The notes: generated by a model from the letters alone, not told the origin. A stretch of DNA of 64,000 nucleotides from Pseudomonas muyukensis (GCF_019139535.1 NZ_CP077073.1:4740501-4804500); one strand, 5' to 3'; positions 52,078 to 62,914 are shown, numbered from the stretch's first letter. Translations and numbers: made by a program.

Positions 52078-53514
52078 ATGAATCTACTGCGCCCCACCCT
52101 GCTGACGCTGGCCTGCCTGATGGCCCTTCCCGGCCACGCCGACGACCTGCCGTCACTGGGCGACGCCAGCTCCGCGATCGTTTCGCCGCAACAGGAACAC
52201 CAGCTTGGCCGCGCCTGGCTGAGCCTGCTGCGGGGCCAGGTCAACCAGCTCAACGACCCGCAGCTCAAGGACTTCGTCGAAACCAGCGTGTACAAGCTGG
52301 CCGAAACCAGCCAGCTGCAGGACCGGCGCCTGGAATTCATCCTGATCGACAGCAAGGAGCTCAACGCCTTCGCCGCGCCCGGCGGCATTGTCGGGGTCAA
52401 CGGCGGCCTGTTCCTCAACGCCCAGACCGAAGGCGAGTACGCCTCGGTACTGGCCCACGAACTGGCGCACTTGTCGCAGCGCCACTTCGCCCGTGGTGTC
52501 GAGGCCCAGCAGCGCATGCAACTGCCGATGATGGCCGCCTTGCTGGCCGGTATCGTGCTGGCCGCGGGCGGCGGTGGCGATGCCGGCATCGGCGTCATCG
52601 CCGGCACCCAGGCGGCGGCCATCCAGGAGCAGCGGCGCTTCTCCCGGCAGAACGAACAGGAAGCCGACCGTTTCGGCATTCTCAACCTGGAAAAGGCCGG
52701 CTACGACCCGCGCAACATGCCCAGCATGTTCGAGCGCCTGGCGCGCCAGTACCGCTATGACGCCAAACCACCCGAATTCCTGCTGACCCACCCGGTCACC
52801 GAATCGCGTATCGCCGACACCCGCAACCGTGCCGAACAGGCGCCCAAGGGCGGGGTCGAGGACAGCCTGCGCTATCAATTGATCCGCGCCCGCGTCGCCC
52901 TCACCTACGAAGGTACCCCGGGCCTGGCCGCCAAGCGCTTCCGCGCCCAGCTCGACGACAACCCGAGCATGGACGCCGCGCGCTATGGCCTGGCCCTGGC
53001 CCTGATCAAGGGTGGCCGGCTCAACGAGGCGCGGGAGAACCTCAAGCCGTTGCTGGCCAAGGCGCCCAACGACATCACCTACAACCTGGCGCAGATCGAC
53101 CTGGACATCACCAACAACCGCCTGGCCGATGCCCAGCAGCGCGCCACGCGGATGCAGGGCCAGTACCCGAGCAACTACCCGCTCAAGCAGGTACGTGCCG
53201 ACCTGCTGATCAAGCAGGGCAAGCCGGCCGAGGCGGAAAAGGTGCTGGACGACCTGGTCAAGAACCGCCCGGACGACCCGGACGTCTGGTACGACGTCGC
53301 CGAAGTGCGCGGGCTGTCGGGCAACACCATCGGCCTGCACCGCGCCCGCGCCGAGTATTTCACCCTGGTCGGCGACTTCGACCAGGCGATCCAGCAGTTG
53401 GACTACGCCAAGCGCCGCGCGGGCAGCAACTTCCCGCTGGCTTCGCAAATCGACCAGCGCCAGCGCGAGATCATGGAGCAGCAGCGCATGGTCAAGGAGA
53501 TGATGGGTCGCTAG
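52078..53514 (+). CDS. Periplasmic M48 metalloprotease with TPR repeats (BepA-like)
   Basis: A 478-residue exported zinc protease. A signal peptide (MNLLRPTLLTLACLMALPGHA) precedes the M48 domain with SVLAHELAHLSQRHFARG (HExxH) and the third ligand Glu in RQNEQEADRFGILNLEKAGY. From about residue 290 on, TPR-type helical repeats follow (RYGLALALIKGGRLNEARENLKPLLAKAPND..., QVRADLLIKQGKPAEAEKVLDDLVKNRPDD...). BepA degrades or assists misassembled LptD and other outer-membrane proteins; this gene fits that architecture and length. Divergent from tusA, ends at a REP pair. Confidence 0.92.
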   Translation: MNLLRPTLLTLACLMALPGHADDLPSLGDASSAIVSPQQEHQLGRAWLSLLRGQVNQLNDPQLKDFVETSVYKLAETSQLQDRRLEFILIDSKELNAFAAPGGIVGVNGGLFLNAQTEGEYASVLAHELAHLSQRHFARGVEAQQRMQLPMMAALLAGIVLAAGGGGDAGIGVIAGTQAAAIQEQRRFSRQNEQEADRFGILNLEKAGYDPRNMPSMFERLARQYRYDAKPPEFLLTHPVTESRIADTRNRAEQAPKGGVEDSLRYQLIRARVALTYEGTPGLAAKRFRAQLDDNPSMDAARYGLALALIKGGRLNEARENLKPLLAKAPNDITYNLAQIDLDITNNRLADAQQRATRMQGQYPSNYPLKQVRADLLIKQGKPAEAEKVLDDLVKNRPDDPDVWYDVAEVRGLSGNTIGLHRARAEYFTLVGDFDQAIQQLDYAKRRAGSNFPLASQIDQRQREIMEQQRMVKEMMGR

Positions 53515-53531
53515 GCCTGCCACTGATCGCG

Positions 53532-53650
53532 CTGTAGGAGCGGCCTTGTGTCGCGCAAGGGCCGCACAGCGGCCCCAGGATGTTCAGCTTCACGCGGAAA
53601 AACAGGGGCCGCTTCGCGGCCCTTTCGCGACACAAGGCCGCGCCTACAGG
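53532..53650. repeat. Inverted REP pair between convergent genes
   Basis: GTAGGAGCGGCCTTGTGTCG ... and its inverted copy ending CACAAGGCCGCGCCTACAG, with inner GGGCCGCACAGCGGCCCC and GGGGCCGCTTCGCGGCCCT hairpins. Confidence 0.88.
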
Positions 53651-53667
53651 GTGATGCTCACCTTGTG

Positions 53668-54726
53668 TCAGGCGTTGCCCGACAACTTCAACCGCGCTGC
53701 CTGGGTGAAATCGAGCATGCGGTTGAGCGGTTTGATCGCCTTGGGGATCAGTGCAGGTTCGACGAAGATCTCGTTGCTGCCATTGCGCAGGCAATCGAGC
53801 ACCCGCTCCAGGGTATTCATGGCCATCCACGGGCAGTGCGCGCAACTGCGGCAGGCCGCGCCGTTGCCGGCGGTGGGGGCCTCGACGAATTCCTTGTCCG
53901 GGCACAACTGCTGCATCTTGTAGAAGATGCCGCGGTCGGTGGCGACGATGAAGGTCTTGTTCGGCAGGGTCTGCGCCGCCTTGATCAACTGGCTGGTGGA
54001 ACCTACCGCGTCAGCCAGATCGATCACCGCTTCCGGCGACTCCGGGTGAACCAGGATCGCCGCATCCGGATACAGCGCCTTCATGTCGGCCAGCTGGCGC
54101 GACTTGAACTCCTCATGAACGATGCAGGCGCCGTCCCACAACAGCATGTCGGCGCCGGTCTGCTTCTGGATATAGCGCCCCAGGTGCTGGTCCGGGCCCC
54201 AGATGATGGTCTCGCCGTTGTCCATCAGGCTTTCGACGATCTCCAGCGCGCAACTGGACGTCACCACCCAGTCGGCCCGCGCCTTCACCGCAGCGGAGGT
54301 GTTGGCGTAGACCACCACGGTGCGCTCGGGGTGCTGGTCGCAGAAGGCCGAGAACGCCTCCACCGGGCAACCCAGGTCCAGCGAGCAGGTCGCTTCCAGG
54401 GTCGGCATCAGCACGCGTTTTTCCGGGGTGAGGATCTTCGCGGTCTCGCCCATGAAGCGCACCCCCGCCACCACCACGGTCTCGGCCGCGTGGTTCTTGC
54501 CGAACCGCGCCATTTCCAGCGAATCGGACACGCAGCCGCCGGTTTCCTCGGCCAGGGCCTGGATCACCGGATCGCAATAATAGTGGGCGACGAGCACGGC
54601 ATTCTGCTGTTTCAGCTCGGCAGCGATGGCCGCACGGTATTCGGCCTCCTGCGCGGGGGTCAGGGGATTGGGCTGCTTGGCGTCGAGGTGGGCCTGTACC
54701 AACAGGCGTTCGGAAATCTGGGTCAT
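53668..54726 (-). CDS. nadA: Quinolinate synthase
   Basis: A 352-residue [4Fe-4S] enzyme that condenses iminoaspartate with dihydroxyacetone phosphate to quinolinate for NAD synthesis. Cluster cysteines are visible in [34 protein letters not shown] and [23 protein letters not shown]. Other motifs: [77 protein letters not shown]. The start at 54726 (MTQISERLL) is the family start; the upstream extension is shadow. Confidence 0.96.
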   Translation of the reverse strand: MTQISERLLVQAHLDAKQPNPLTPAQEAEYRAAIAAELKQQNAVLVAHYYCDPVIQALAEETGGCVSDSLEMARFGKNHAAETVVVAGVRFMGETAKILTPEKRVLMPTLEATCSLDLGCPVEAFSAFCDQHPERTVVVYANTSAAVKARADWVVTSSCALEIVESLMDNGETIIWGPDQHLGRYIQKQTGADMLLWDGACIVHEEFKSRQLADMKALYPDAAILVHPESPEAVIDLADAVGSTSQLIKAAQTLPNKTFIVATDRGIFYKMQQLCPDKEFVEAPTAGNGAACRSCAHCPWMAMNTLERVLDCLRNGSNEIFVEPALIPKAIKPLNRMLDFTQAARLKLSGNA

Positions 54727-54888
54727 GATCGCTGGACCTGCGGGGCGCGCGAGCGCGTCAGTCGAGTGTATCACCCGGGATCGGCTAGCGGTGCCGGACG
54801 GCCAGCGTCTCGACCCCTCTGCGGGCACGGATTCTTATCGGACGCGAAGGCTACAGGCAATCGGGGGGATGCAAAAGGGCTTTTTGCG

Positions 54889-54948
54889 GGGCAGGCCCAT
54901 CGCCGGGCAAACCCGCTCCCACGAAGCTGCTGGGAGCGGGCCTGCCTG
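54889..54948. repeat. Inverted repeat after the DUF945 gene
   Basis: GGCAGGCCC...AAACCCGCTCCCAC and CTGGGAGCGGGCCTGCC form an inverted pair just downstream of the leftward DUF945 gene; REP-related, may end its transcript. Confidence 0.65.
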
Positions 54949-54953
54949 AGCGA

Positions 54954-56465
54954 TCAGCCTTGCGGGGACAACGCCGCCAGGTGGCCGCTGATGAGCATGG
55001 CGAACTCTTCGACGGTCATCTTCTTGCCGTTGAAATCGACCATGCCATCGGCGTATTGCAGGCTCGAGACCACGTCGGAGCCCTGCACCGTGGCCATGCC
55101 GCTCTGCAGCGCCATCATGCCGACCATTTCCCCGGCCTGGCTGGATTGCTGGGCGATGGCCTGGGCATCGGTCTCGCCGTCGAGCAGCGCCTGCAGCGTG
55201 GCCAGGTCGGCGACCATTGGCTTGGACACGCTGAGCTTGGCCTTCAGTTGCGTCAGCAGCTGCTTGCCCAGTTGCTCAGGCGGCAATTCGAACGAGCTGG
55301 GGCTGGCGAAGTCCATCGCCAGGTTGAAGTGGCTTTCGCCATTGGCGGTCTTGAACGCCAGCTTCTCCACCGCCACCTGCGGCTTGGCGACCAGCAACTG
55401 GCGCAGGTCGGCCTGGAGCTTGGCCTGCTCCTCGGGGGTCATCTGCAGCGAAGGCGCCTCGCCGTCGGCGGCAGCCTGCTGCATCTGCGGCAACTGGCCC
55501 TGGTACCAGGTCATCAGCGCCTGCATGGCCGGGATGTCAATGGACTTCATGGTCAGCACCATCTCGCCACTGCCCACCTTGCGCCCGGCGTAGCTGATGT
55601 CGCCGACCTTGTATTCCAGGCGCCCGGCCAGCTTGTCCTTGGCCTCGCCCTCGGCGCTGTACAGGTTGTTCTGCTGCAAGCCCTTGAGCACCAGCACTTG
55701 CTGCTTGGGCCCGAAGGTCGCCTGGACATCGGCCAGGGCCAGGTCGAAGTTACCGACATAGACCATGTCGTGGCCGGTCTCGGTGAGCTTGCCACCGGCC
55801 TTGAAGCCATTGAGCAGGATCTTCACCGGTGCTTGTTGCTCGTCGACGAAGTTCAGTTCCAGGTGCCCGGCATCGGCGTGGATAGCCACCGCCTTGCCGT
55901 CGCGGTCACCGCTCAACAGCACCTGCATGCCGGAGAACGCCAGGACATTGTCGCCGTCTTGCTTGAGGGTGACCGGGGCCAGGCGAATGTCGCTGTCGAC
56001 GCTGCCGCCGTAACCCAGGCTGAACTGCGCGGTGAGCGGCGCCTGGTCGCCGGCGGCGGCGTACCAGCCCGAGGTGAAGTCGTCCTTGTCCAGCACGCTG
56101 TTGCTGGTGGCCAGCACCGGCATCAGCTTGAACGCCTTGACCCGCGACCAGGGGAACGGGCCGTGCTCGATCTGGTCGGTCACGCCAACCTCGAAGCTGA
56201 CGGCCTCGGCCTCGCCCACTTGCAGGTTTTCGGCCTTGAGGCGGTAGTGTGCGGTGCTGGTGAAGAAGTGCTGGTCGAGCGACACCAGCTCGAGGCTCAT
56301 GCTGCCGCCGTTACCGGCCAGGGCTTTGTTCAGCTCTTCGTTGCCACGGGCAACGGAGCGCTCAAGCTCGGCGGGCAGCTGCTTGCCGGTGTACCAGGCG
56401 CCAGCGGTGGTTGCGACGGCGATGGCGACGGCCAGACCGGAAAGGATGCCTACTGATTTCTTCAT
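54954..56465 (-). CDS. DUF945/YdgA family exported protein
   Basis: A 503-residue protein with an N-terminal signal or anchor (MKKSVGILSGLAVAIAVATTAGAWYTGKQLPAEL) and a long beta-rich periplasmic part of the DUF945 family (ENLQVGEAEAVSFEVGVTDQIEHGPFPWSRVKAFKLMPVLATSNSVL...). A Q/A-rich helical segment (MTWYQGQLPQMQQAAADGEAPSLQMTPEEQAKLQADLRQLL) occurs at about 320-365. DUF945 proteins such as YdgA have AsmA-like beta repeats, but their function is unclear. Possibly co-directional with nadA, though 227 bp separates them. Confidence 0.85.
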   Translation of the reverse strand: MKKSVGILSGLAVAIAVATTAGAWYTGKQLPAELERSVARGNEELNKALAGNGGSMSLELVSLDQHFFTSTAHYRLKAENLQVGEAEAVSFEVGVTDQIEHGPFPWSRVKAFKLMPVLATSNSVLDKDDFTSGWYAAAGDQAPLTAQFSLGYGGSVDSDIRLAPVTLKQDGDNVLAFSGMQVLLSGDRDGKAVAIHADAGHLELNFVDEQQAPVKILLNGFKAGGKLTETGHDMVYVGNFDLALADVQATFGPKQQVLVLKGLQQNNLYSAEGEAKDKLAGRLEYKVGDISYAGRKVGSGEMVLTMKSIDIPAMQALMTWYQGQLPQMQQAAADGEAPSLQMTPEEQAKLQADLRQLLVAKPQVAVEKLAFKTANGESHFNLAMDFASPSSFELPPEQLGKQLLTQLKAKLSVSKPMVADLATLQALLDGETDAQAIAQQSSQAGEMVGMMALQSGMATVQGSDVVSSLQYADGMVDFNGKKMTVEEFAMLISGHLAALSPQG

Positions 56466-56806
56466 GAATAGAACCGATTGCTGTCCATAGGGAGGGCGAT
56501 TGAGCGAACCACGCAAAGGTGGCCGCGCGGGTTGGCAAGAATACCACCGGCGCCCGTGCGGCGCGGTGATGCGCGGTGGATTTTCTGTATCTGCCCACGA
56601 CGGCTTGGCTTGCGCAAGACCGTAAATTTTTACGAACATCACAATCGACTTACCGCCCGTTAAATCGGCCAATCACAGTGCATAACAGCCAAGTAAATCG
56701 ATTCAAACTCCATCCAGTTGGCAACCTGTCATGTTTAACTTGACACCCAAACGGCCATCGTCTTTTATTCCGCCACCCCGCAGCTCCAACATAAAAGGTG
56801 AACAAC
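56466..56806. other. Upstream region of the PuuP-like permease
   Basis: About 340 bp between divergent genes. AT-rich around 56600-56760. It must hold promoters for both directions. AAAAGGTG at about 56793-56800 is a ribosome-binding site for the upstream ORF. No RNA element recognised. Confidence 0.4.
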
Positions 56807-56893
56807 ATGGAGCCCACCCGCTCGACCTCGTCGTGCCCGTCCCCCGCCGTGCCCGTTGTCTCGACACAGGAGCAGCGCCCGCATGCAGCCTGA
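56807..56893 (+). CDS. Candidate 28-codon upstream ORF overlapping the permease start
   Basis: [28 protein letters not shown], starting after AAAAGGTG at good spacing and ending TGA at 56891-56893, 10 bp inside the permease (ATG at 56883) in another frame. The arrangement (strong site, short peptide, overlapping stop/start) fits a leader peptide or a coupling device. Only sequence signals support it, so it may also be chance. Confidence 0.4.
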   Translation: MEPTRSTSSCPSPAVPVVSTQEQRPHAA

Positions 56894-58235
56894 CCACAGC
56901 GCCCCGGGCAATGCCCAGTTCCGCAAGTCCCTGCGCCTCTGGCACGTGGTGATCATCGGCCTGGCCTATCTCACCCCGATGACCGTGTTCGACACCTTCG
57001 GCATCGTCTCCGGCATCACCGCCGGGCACGTACCCAGCGCCTATCTGCTGGCCCTGGCCGGCATCCTGTTCACCGCCGTGAGCTACGGCACCCTGGTGCG
57101 CCGCTTCCCGCAGTCCGGCTCGGCCTACACCTACACCCAGCGGGCGATCAATCCACACGTGGGCTTCCTGGTCGGCTGGTCGTCGCTGCTGGACTACCTG
57201 CTGCTGCCGATGGTCAATGCACTGCTGGCCAAGCTGTACCTGTCGGCGATGTTCCCCGAGGTGCCGGCGTGGGTCTGGGTGACGGGCTTCGTCACCCTGA
57301 TCAGCTTGATCAACATGCGCAGCGTCAACCTGGTGGCGCATTTCAACCTAGTGTTCGTCGCCGTGCAGGTGGCGATCATCGCCGTGTTCATCTATCTCTG
57401 CTGGCGCGGCCTGGGCCACGGCGAGGGCCTGGGCACGGCCTGGAGCCTGGTACCGTTCGCCGACGACCAGACCCAGTTCGCCGCCCTGGCCGCCGGCGCG
57501 ACCATCCTGTGCTTCTCGTTCCTGGGTTTCGACGCGGTGACCTGCCTGTCGGAAGAAACCCGCGACCCGGGCAAGACCATTCCGCGGGCGATTTTCCTGA
57601 CCGCGTTGATCGGCGGCGTGGTGTTCATCGGCGTGTCCTATTTCATCCAGGCCTACTTCCCGACCATGGCGCGCTTCCACGACCAGGAAGCGGCCCTGCC
57701 GGAAATCGCCCTGTATGTCGGCGGCAAGCTGTTCCAGTCGGTGTTCATCGCCTGCACCGTGATCAACACCATCGCCTCGGGCCTGGCCTCGCAGACCAGC
57801 GTCTCGCGCCTGCTGTACGTGATGGGCCGCGACCGGGTGATCCCGGCCAGCGTGTTCGCCCGCCTGCACCCACGCTACAAGACCCCGGTGCTGAACATCG
57901 CCGTGGTCGGGCTGATCGCGCTGTCGGCGATCTTCTTCGACCTGGTCACCGCCACCTCGGTGATCAACTTCGGCGCGCTGGTGGCGTTCAGCTTCGTCAA
58001 CCTGTCGGTGATCAACCACTGCTACATTCGCGAGCGGCGCAACCGGGGCCTGACGAACAACCTCAAGTATCTGGTGATGCCGACGATAGGCTTTTGCATC
58101 ATCGTCTCGCTGTGGCTGGACCTGAACCAGCACTCCTTGTTGTTCGGCGGGGTCTGGGCCTTGCTCGGCGTGTGCTACCTGGGCTGGCTGACCAAGGCCT
58201 TCAGGGTCGCGCCGCCCAACTGCATCGCCGACTGA
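56883..58235 (+). CDS. PuuP-like APC family permease (putrescine/amino acid)
   Basis: A 450-residue inner-membrane transporter with about 12 helices. It opens [103 protein letters not shown], a pattern I associate with the putrescine importer Puu[33 protein letters not shown] is the next conserved block. The start at 56883 has CAGGAG upstream. It lies 54 bp before a chemoreceptor resembling polyamine-sensing McpU. Substrate inferred, not shown. Confidence 0.85.
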   Translation: MQPDHSAPGNAQFRKSLRLWHVVIIGLAYLTPMTVFDTFGIVSGITAGHVPSAYLLALAGILFTAVSYGTLVRRFPQSGSAYTYTQRAINPHVGFLVGWSSLLDYLLLPMVNALLAKLYLSAMFPEVPAWVWVTGFVTLISLINMRSVNLVAHFNLVFVAVQVAIIAVFIYLCWRGLGHGEGLGTAWSLVPFADDQTQFAALAAGATILCFSFLGFDAVTCLSEETRDPGKTIPRAIFLTALIGGVVFIGVSYFIQAYFPTMARFHDQEAALPEIALYVGGKLFQSVFIACTVINTIASGLASQTSVSRLLYVMGRDRVIPASVFARLHPRYKTPVLNIAVVGLIALSAIFFDLVTATSVINFGALVAFSFVNLSVINHCYIRERRNRGLTNNLKYLVMPTIGFCIIVSLWLDLNQHSLLFGGVWALLGVCYLGWLTKAFRVAPPNCIAD

Positions 58236-58241
58236 ATCACC

Positions 58242-58270
58242 GACGCCCGCCTGACCGCGGGCGTCCTTTT
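58242..58270 (+). terminator. Terminator between permease and chemoreceptor
   Basis: GACGCCCGC ... GCGGGCGTC stem with a six-base loop, followed by CTTTT, just after the permease stop, so the chemoreceptor probably has its own promoter or relies on read-through. Confidence 0.75.
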
Positions 58271-58289
58271 ACCTGAGAAGGAAACGCCC

Positions 58290-60416
58290 ATGTTGTCGCG
58301 CCGCCTCTCCATCCAGTGGAAGATCACCCTGCTCGCCGGTTTGTGCCTGCTGGCCATCGTCGCCGTGCTGGTGACGACCTCGCTGACCCAGGCCCGGCAC
58401 AGCGCCGAGCAGGTGTTCCAGGCCAACAGCGAGCTGCTCGAGCGCAGCGCGCGCCAGCGCCTGCACGCCCATGGCGAGACCCAGGCCCTGCGCATCCAGC
58501 GCTACTTCATGGACGCCTACCAGTACGGCAACGGTTTCGCCCGCCTGGTACAGGCGCTCAAGGGCCGCGGCGGCGCCGACCTGCGTGACGAGCTCACGCG
58601 CCAGGCGCGTGCCGCGCTGGCCGGCAACAGTAACCTGATCGGCTTGTACCTGGTGTTCCAGCCCAACGCCCTGGACCAGGCGGACGTCCGCTTCGTCGGC
58701 CAGGCCGATAGCGGCAGCAACGACAGCGGGCGCTTCTCGCTGTACTGGTCGCAGCCCGGCACTGGCAACCTGGAACAGGAGGCCATGCCCGAGGCGATGC
58801 TGGCCGACACCAGCCCGGGCGCCAACGGCGCGCCCTACAACCGTTGGCTGACCTGCCCGCAGGAAACCGCCAAGGCCTGCGTGCTCGATCCGTACTTCGA
58901 CGAGGTCAACGGCCACCAGGTGCTGATGACCAGCATCGCCCTGCCCTTGCTGGAAAACGGCAAGGTGATCGGTGTGGTCGGCCTGGACATCGGCCTGGAC
59001 AACTTGCAGCAATTGAGCCTGGCTGGGCGCCAGGAGCTGTTCGACGGCCAGGGCCAGGTGAGTATCGTCAGCCCTTCGGGCCTGCTCGCCGGGCACAGCC
59101 TGGATGCCAGGCAACTGAGCAAGACCGTGGAGCAGGCCTTTGCCAGCGAAGCCAGCGCGCTGACCGGCCCGCTGCGCGCGGGCCAGGCGCTCGAGCGCCT
59201 GGACGGCGGCACCCTGCGGATCTCCCAGCCCTTCGCGCCGATCCCTGGTGCCGCCCCCTGGCAGGTGCTGCTGGCGCTACCGGAGCAGGTGCTGCAAGCC
59301 CCCGCGGTGGCGCTCAACCAGCGCCTGGACAGCCAGAACCAGCAAGCCAACCTGGTCAGCCTGCTGATTGGCCTGGGCGCTGCGGTGCTGGGCTTGCTGC
59401 TGGTCTGGCTGACCGCCCGCGGGGTGACCCGGCCGATCCTGGCGGTGGCTGCGCGCCTGGAGGACATCGCCAGTGGCGAAGGCGACCTGACCCGGCGCCT
59501 GGACTACGCCCGCGACGACGAACTGGGCCAGCTGAGCGGCTGGTTCAATCGTTTCCTCGACAAGCTGCAACCGGTGATCGCCCAGCTCAAGGGCTCGGTG
59601 CAGGAGGCCCGCGGCACTGCCGACCAGTCGGCGTTGATCGCCAGCCAGACCAGTGATGGCATGCAGCAGCAACACCGCGAGATCGAGCAGGTGGCCACCG
59701 CCGCCAACGAAATGAGCGCCACGGCCCACGATGTCGCGCACAATGCCGCCCAGGCCGCGCAAGCTGCCCGCGGCGCCGACCAGGCGACCCGCGATGGCCT
59801 GGCCTTGGTGGCGGCGACCCGCACGGCGATCGACCAGCTCGCCGGTGGCATGAACGCGGCGATGGACGAGGCCCGGGCACTGGAGAGCCGTGGCGAGCAG
59901 ATCGGTTCGGTGCTGGAGGTGATCCGCGCGATTGCCGAGCAGACCAATTTGCTGGCGCTCAACGCGGCGATCGAGGCGGCTCGGGCCGGCGAGGCTGGGC
60001 GTGGTTTCGCCGTGGTGGCCGATGAGGTGCGCAACCTGGCCCAGCGCACGCAGGTGTCGGTGGAGGAGATCCGCCAGGTGATCGAGGGTTTGCAGCAGGG
60101 TACCCAGGATGTGGTGGGGGCGATGCATGCGGGCCAGCGCCAGGCCCAGGACAGCGCCGCGCAGATGGAGCAGACGTTGCCTGCGTTGCAGCGGATCGGC
60201 GAGGCAGTGGCGGTGATTACCGACATGAACCTGCAGATTGCCTCGGCTGCCGAGGAGCAGAGCGCGGTGGCCGAGGAGGTGAACCGCAACGTGGCAGGGA
60301 TTCGTGACGTGACCGAGTCGCTGTCGGGGCAGGCGGACGAGTCGGCGCGGATCAGCCAGGCGTTGAATCGGCTGGCCAACCAGCAGCAGGTATTGATGGC
60401 GCAATTCCGGGTGTAA
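58290..60416 (+). CDS. mcpU: Methyl-accepting chemotaxis protein, probable polyamine sensor
   Basis: A 708-residue transmembrane chemoreceptor. TM1 ([21 protein letters not shown], residues ~11-31), a large periplasmic dCache-like ligand domain (~35-350), TM2 ([22 protein letters not shown], ~352-373), a HAMP ([47 protein letters not shown]) and the signalling tip [39 protein letters not shown] are all present. Synteny with nadA and the PuuP-like permease matches P. putida KT2440 mcpU, whose product senses putrescine and related amines (from memory). GAGAAGGAAA precedes the ATG. Confidence 0.8.
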   Translation: MLSRRLSIQWKITLLAGLCLLAIVAVLVTTSLTQARHSAEQVFQANSELLERSARQRLHAHGETQALRIQRYFMDAYQYGNGFARLVQALKGRGGADLRDELTRQARAALAGNSNLIGLYLVFQPNALDQADVRFVGQADSGSNDSGRFSLYWSQPGTGNLEQEAMPEAMLADTSPGANGAPYNRWLTCPQETAKACVLDPYFDEVNGHQVLMTSIALPLLENGKVIGVVGLDIGLDNLQQLSLAGRQELFDGQGQVSIVSPSGLLAGHSLDARQLSKTVEQAFASEASALTGPLRAGQALERLDGGTLRISQPFAPIPGAAPWQVLLALPEQVLQAPAVALNQRLDSQNQQANLVSLLIGLGAAVLGLLLVWLTARGVTRPILAVAARLEDIASGEGDLTRRLDYARDDELGQLSGWFNRFLDKLQPVIAQLKGSVQEARGTADQSALIASQTSDGMQQQHREIEQVATAANEMSATAHDVAHNAAQAAQAARGADQATRDGLALVAATRTAIDQLAGGMNAAMDEARALESRGEQIGSVLEVIRAIAEQTNLLALNAAIEAARAGEAGRGFAVVADEVRNLAQRTQVSVEEIRQVIEGLQQGTQDVVGAMHAGQRQAQDSAAQMEQTLPALQRIGEAVAVITDMNLQIASAAEEQSAVAEEVNRNVAGIRDVTESLSGQADESARISQALNRLANQQQVLMAQFRV

Positions 60417-60711
60417 TACCGCGTGAGGGCCACCAGGTGCACACCGTAGACCCGGCAGCGCCTGGCGGCCCTCACGCGATCAGCAGCCGTCGCCCCACTA
60501 CGCAAGAACGCCACTCGGCCTGCTGAAGTCGCAATTTGTCTTGCCTGAACTATCGCGCGCCTAGAAGCAGAAGCAGGGGCGGTTTAACTCATTTGCGCCG
60601 CCTCAACCCGCTACCCGGGACTTTCATGATTTGTTGACGATCTTTTCACGCCTCCCCCTTTAGCGTCGCCTCCCAACCGATCCGGCCGGCAACTGGCTTT
60701 CCGAGGCGCAC

Positions 60712-62481
60712 GTGTCACGCACAACTTCCCCCGCTCGCACATCCATCGACTGGGCCGGCCTTGGCTGGCTGATGCTGTTCTTCTGGTATTTCTCCGGCGT
60801 CACTCAGGCCCTGCTGATGTTCAGCGGCACCACCGGCTTCGCCGGCTTTCGCGACGCCTTCTTCCTCAGCAGCCTATGGCTGGCCCCAGTATTGCTTTTG
60901 CCGCGCCTGACCCGCCCATTGGCAGCGCTGATCGGCCTGGTGCTGTGGGCCTGCTCGCTGGTCGGCCTGAGCTACTTCGGCATCTATCGCCAGGAGTTCT
61001 CGCAAAGCGTCATCTTCGTGATGTTCGAATCCAATACCGCCGAGGCCGGGGAGTACTTCAGCCAGTACTTCAGCCTCTGGCTGTGCCTGGCGCTGCTACT
61101 GTACAGCGCGGGCGCGGTCCTGTTGTGGAAACGCCTGCGCCCGGTCGCCCTGCCGCTGTACAGCCGCGTCCCGCTGGCGCTGGCGCTGGTGGCCGCAACC
61201 CTGGCCTACCCCTTCTACAAGCAGATGGTCACGCAACAGCGCAGCTTCGCCGAAGCCCAGGAAAAGGTCGAACAACGCATGGCCTCGGCCGTGCCTTGGC
61301 AACTGCTGGTCGGCTACCGGCAATACCGCCAGCAACTGGACAACATGCAGGCACTGCTGAACCAGAACGCCGCCCTGCCCCCCCTGCAAAACCTCAAGGA
61401 CAGCAGCGGTGACGCACCGCGCACCCTGGTGCTGGTACTCGGCGAGTCCACCACCCGCGAGCACATGCACCTGTATGGCTATGGCCGCGACACCACGCCG
61501 AACCTCGATGCCCTGGCCGCCCGCGACAACAGCCTCACGGTGTTCCGCAACGTGGTCTCGCCACGCCCGTACACCATCGAGGTGATGCAGCAGATCCTCA
61601 CCTTTGGCAACGAGGAACACCCAGACCGCTTCCTCACCGACCCGTCGCTGATCAACCTGATGAAACAGGCCGGCTACAAGACGTTCTGGATCACCAACCA
61701 GCAGACCATGACCAAGCGCAACACCATGCTCACCACCTTCTCGCAGCAGACGGACGTGCCGGTGTACCTGAACAACCAGCGCACCCAGAACGCCAGCCAG
61801 TTCGACAGCGTGGTGCTCGAACCCTTCGACAAGGCCCTGCGCGACCCGGCGCAAAAGAAACTGATCATCGTCCACCTGCTCGGCACCCACATGGACTACC
61901 GCTATCGCTACCCGGCGCAGTTCGAGCATTTCAAGGACAACCTCGGCGCGCCGGCAGCCCTGTCGCCCGACCAGGTGCAAACCTACAACTTCTATGACAA
62001 CGCGGTGCGCTACAACGACTTCGTCGTCTCGGACCTGATCAAGCGCTACTCGGCCACCACGCCCAACGGCTTTTTGCTGTACCTCTCCGACCACGGCGAG
62101 GATGTCTACAGCTCTGGCAAGCACGATCGACTCGGGCGCAACGAGGCCGACCCGACCCGCCCGATGTACACCATTCCCTTCCTGCTGTGGACCTCGCCCA
62201 GCTGGCAGGCGGCCCACCCCCGCGACCTGCAGGCCATGGCCAACCGCCCCTACAGCAGTGCGCACCTGATCCACACCCTGTCCGACCTGGCCGGCCTGAG
62301 CTATGACCGTTTCGAACCCGCCAAGAGCCTGGTCAGCCCGCAGTTCAGCGCCCTCCCACGCTGGATCGGCGACCCCTACGCGAAGAACGGCCTGCACGCG
62401 TTCGACAAGCTGCCCGGCGTCAACGATGACAAGGAACAGCGTACCGCCAGCAGCGATATCGCCAGCCCTCGGCAAAAGTGA
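60712..62481 (+). CDS. cptA: Phosphoethanolamine transferase, CptA-like
   Basis: A 589-residue inner-membrane transferase that starts with GTG. About five N-terminal helices (residues ~10-170) precede the sulfatase-like periplasmic domain: VLVLGESTTREHMHLYGYGRDTTPNLDALAA, TIEVMQQILTFGNEEHPDRFL (Thr nucleophile region), VHLLGTHMDYRYRYP, YLSDHGEDVYSSGKHDRLGRNEADPTRPMYTIPFLLW. CptA acts on heptose of the LPS core or related glycans. Compared with the EptA at 9664 it lacks the paired Cys pattern and differs in the metal loop, so the two are likely not redundant. Confidence 0.88.
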   Translation: MSRTTSPARTSIDWAGLGWLMLFFWYFSGVTQALLMFSGTTGFAGFRDAFFLSSLWLAPVLLLPRLTRPLAALIGLVLWACSLVGLSYFGIYRQEFSQSVIFVMFESNTAEAGEYFSQYFSLWLCLALLLYSAGAVLLWKRLRPVALPLYSRVPLALALVAATLAYPFYKQMVTQQRSFAEAQEKVEQRMASAVPWQLLVGYRQYRQQLDNMQALLNQNAALPPLQNLKDSSGDAPRTLVLVLGESTTREHMHLYGYGRDTTPNLDALAARDNSLTVFRNVVSPRPYTIEVMQQILTFGNEEHPDRFLTDPSLINLMKQAGYKTFWITNQQTMTKRNTMLTTFSQQTDVPVYLNNQRTQNASQFDSVVLEPFDKALRDPAQKKLIIVHLLGTHMDYRYRYPAQFEHFKDNLGAPAALSPDQVQTYNFYDNAVRYNDFVVSDLIKRYSATTPNGFLLYLSDHGEDVYSSGKHDRLGRNEADPTRPMYTIPFLLWTSPSWQAAHPRDLQAMANRPYSSAHLIHTLSDLAGLSYDRFEPAKSLVSPQFSALPRWIGDPYAKNGLHAFDKLPGVNDDKEQRTASSDIASPRQK

Positions 62482-62517
62482 CCAAGGGCGCAAGCCCGCT
62501 TCCCCGCGCACACCCTC

Positions 62518-62552
62518 AAGCCGGTACCTGGCCATCCAGGTACCGGCTTTTT
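62518..62552 (+). terminator. Rho-independent terminator of cptA
   Basis: A perfect 14-bp stem, AAGCCGGTACCTGG/CCAGGTACCGGCTT, with a CCAT loop and a five-T tail (62548-62552). Confidence 0.92.
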
Positions 62553-62914
62553 CGTATGGCACTGGATGATGAATTTTTTTCCAACCACCCAGACGAGTCG
62601 CTTGTTCAAAAATACAAAGAGACGACATCTTCCGTCTAAGTGACAAATACAATCCCCTTTAAATTCGACGCTTTTAAATAAATGCCTTATCAAAAGGCAC
62701 TTCTATCGACCAGAAGACCTGACAAAACGACGAAACCAAACATTCCAAAAAGGAATGATATGGCGATAATTGGTCGTTTGTTCCCCGCGCCTTTCGAGGT
62801 CGATACTGACTTCCATCAATTCAATCGTGACCGCCATGGCCGTGGAGCCGCCATCGGCCAACGTGCGTCCGTGCAAAGGCTTTTCGCCGCAGTAACTGCA
62901 AGTGGCCAGAACAC
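62553..62914. other. AT-rich upstream region of the LysP-like permease
   Basis: About 360 bp, clearly lower GC than the flanks, without a supported ORF. It must hold the promoter of the permease. No conserved RNA fold recognised. Confidence 0.4.

Noticed and set aside
53548..55593. 681-codon plus-strand frame across nadA and the DUF945 gene
   Set aside because: Spans a REP pair and two well-supported opposite genes; low-complexity translation without domains.
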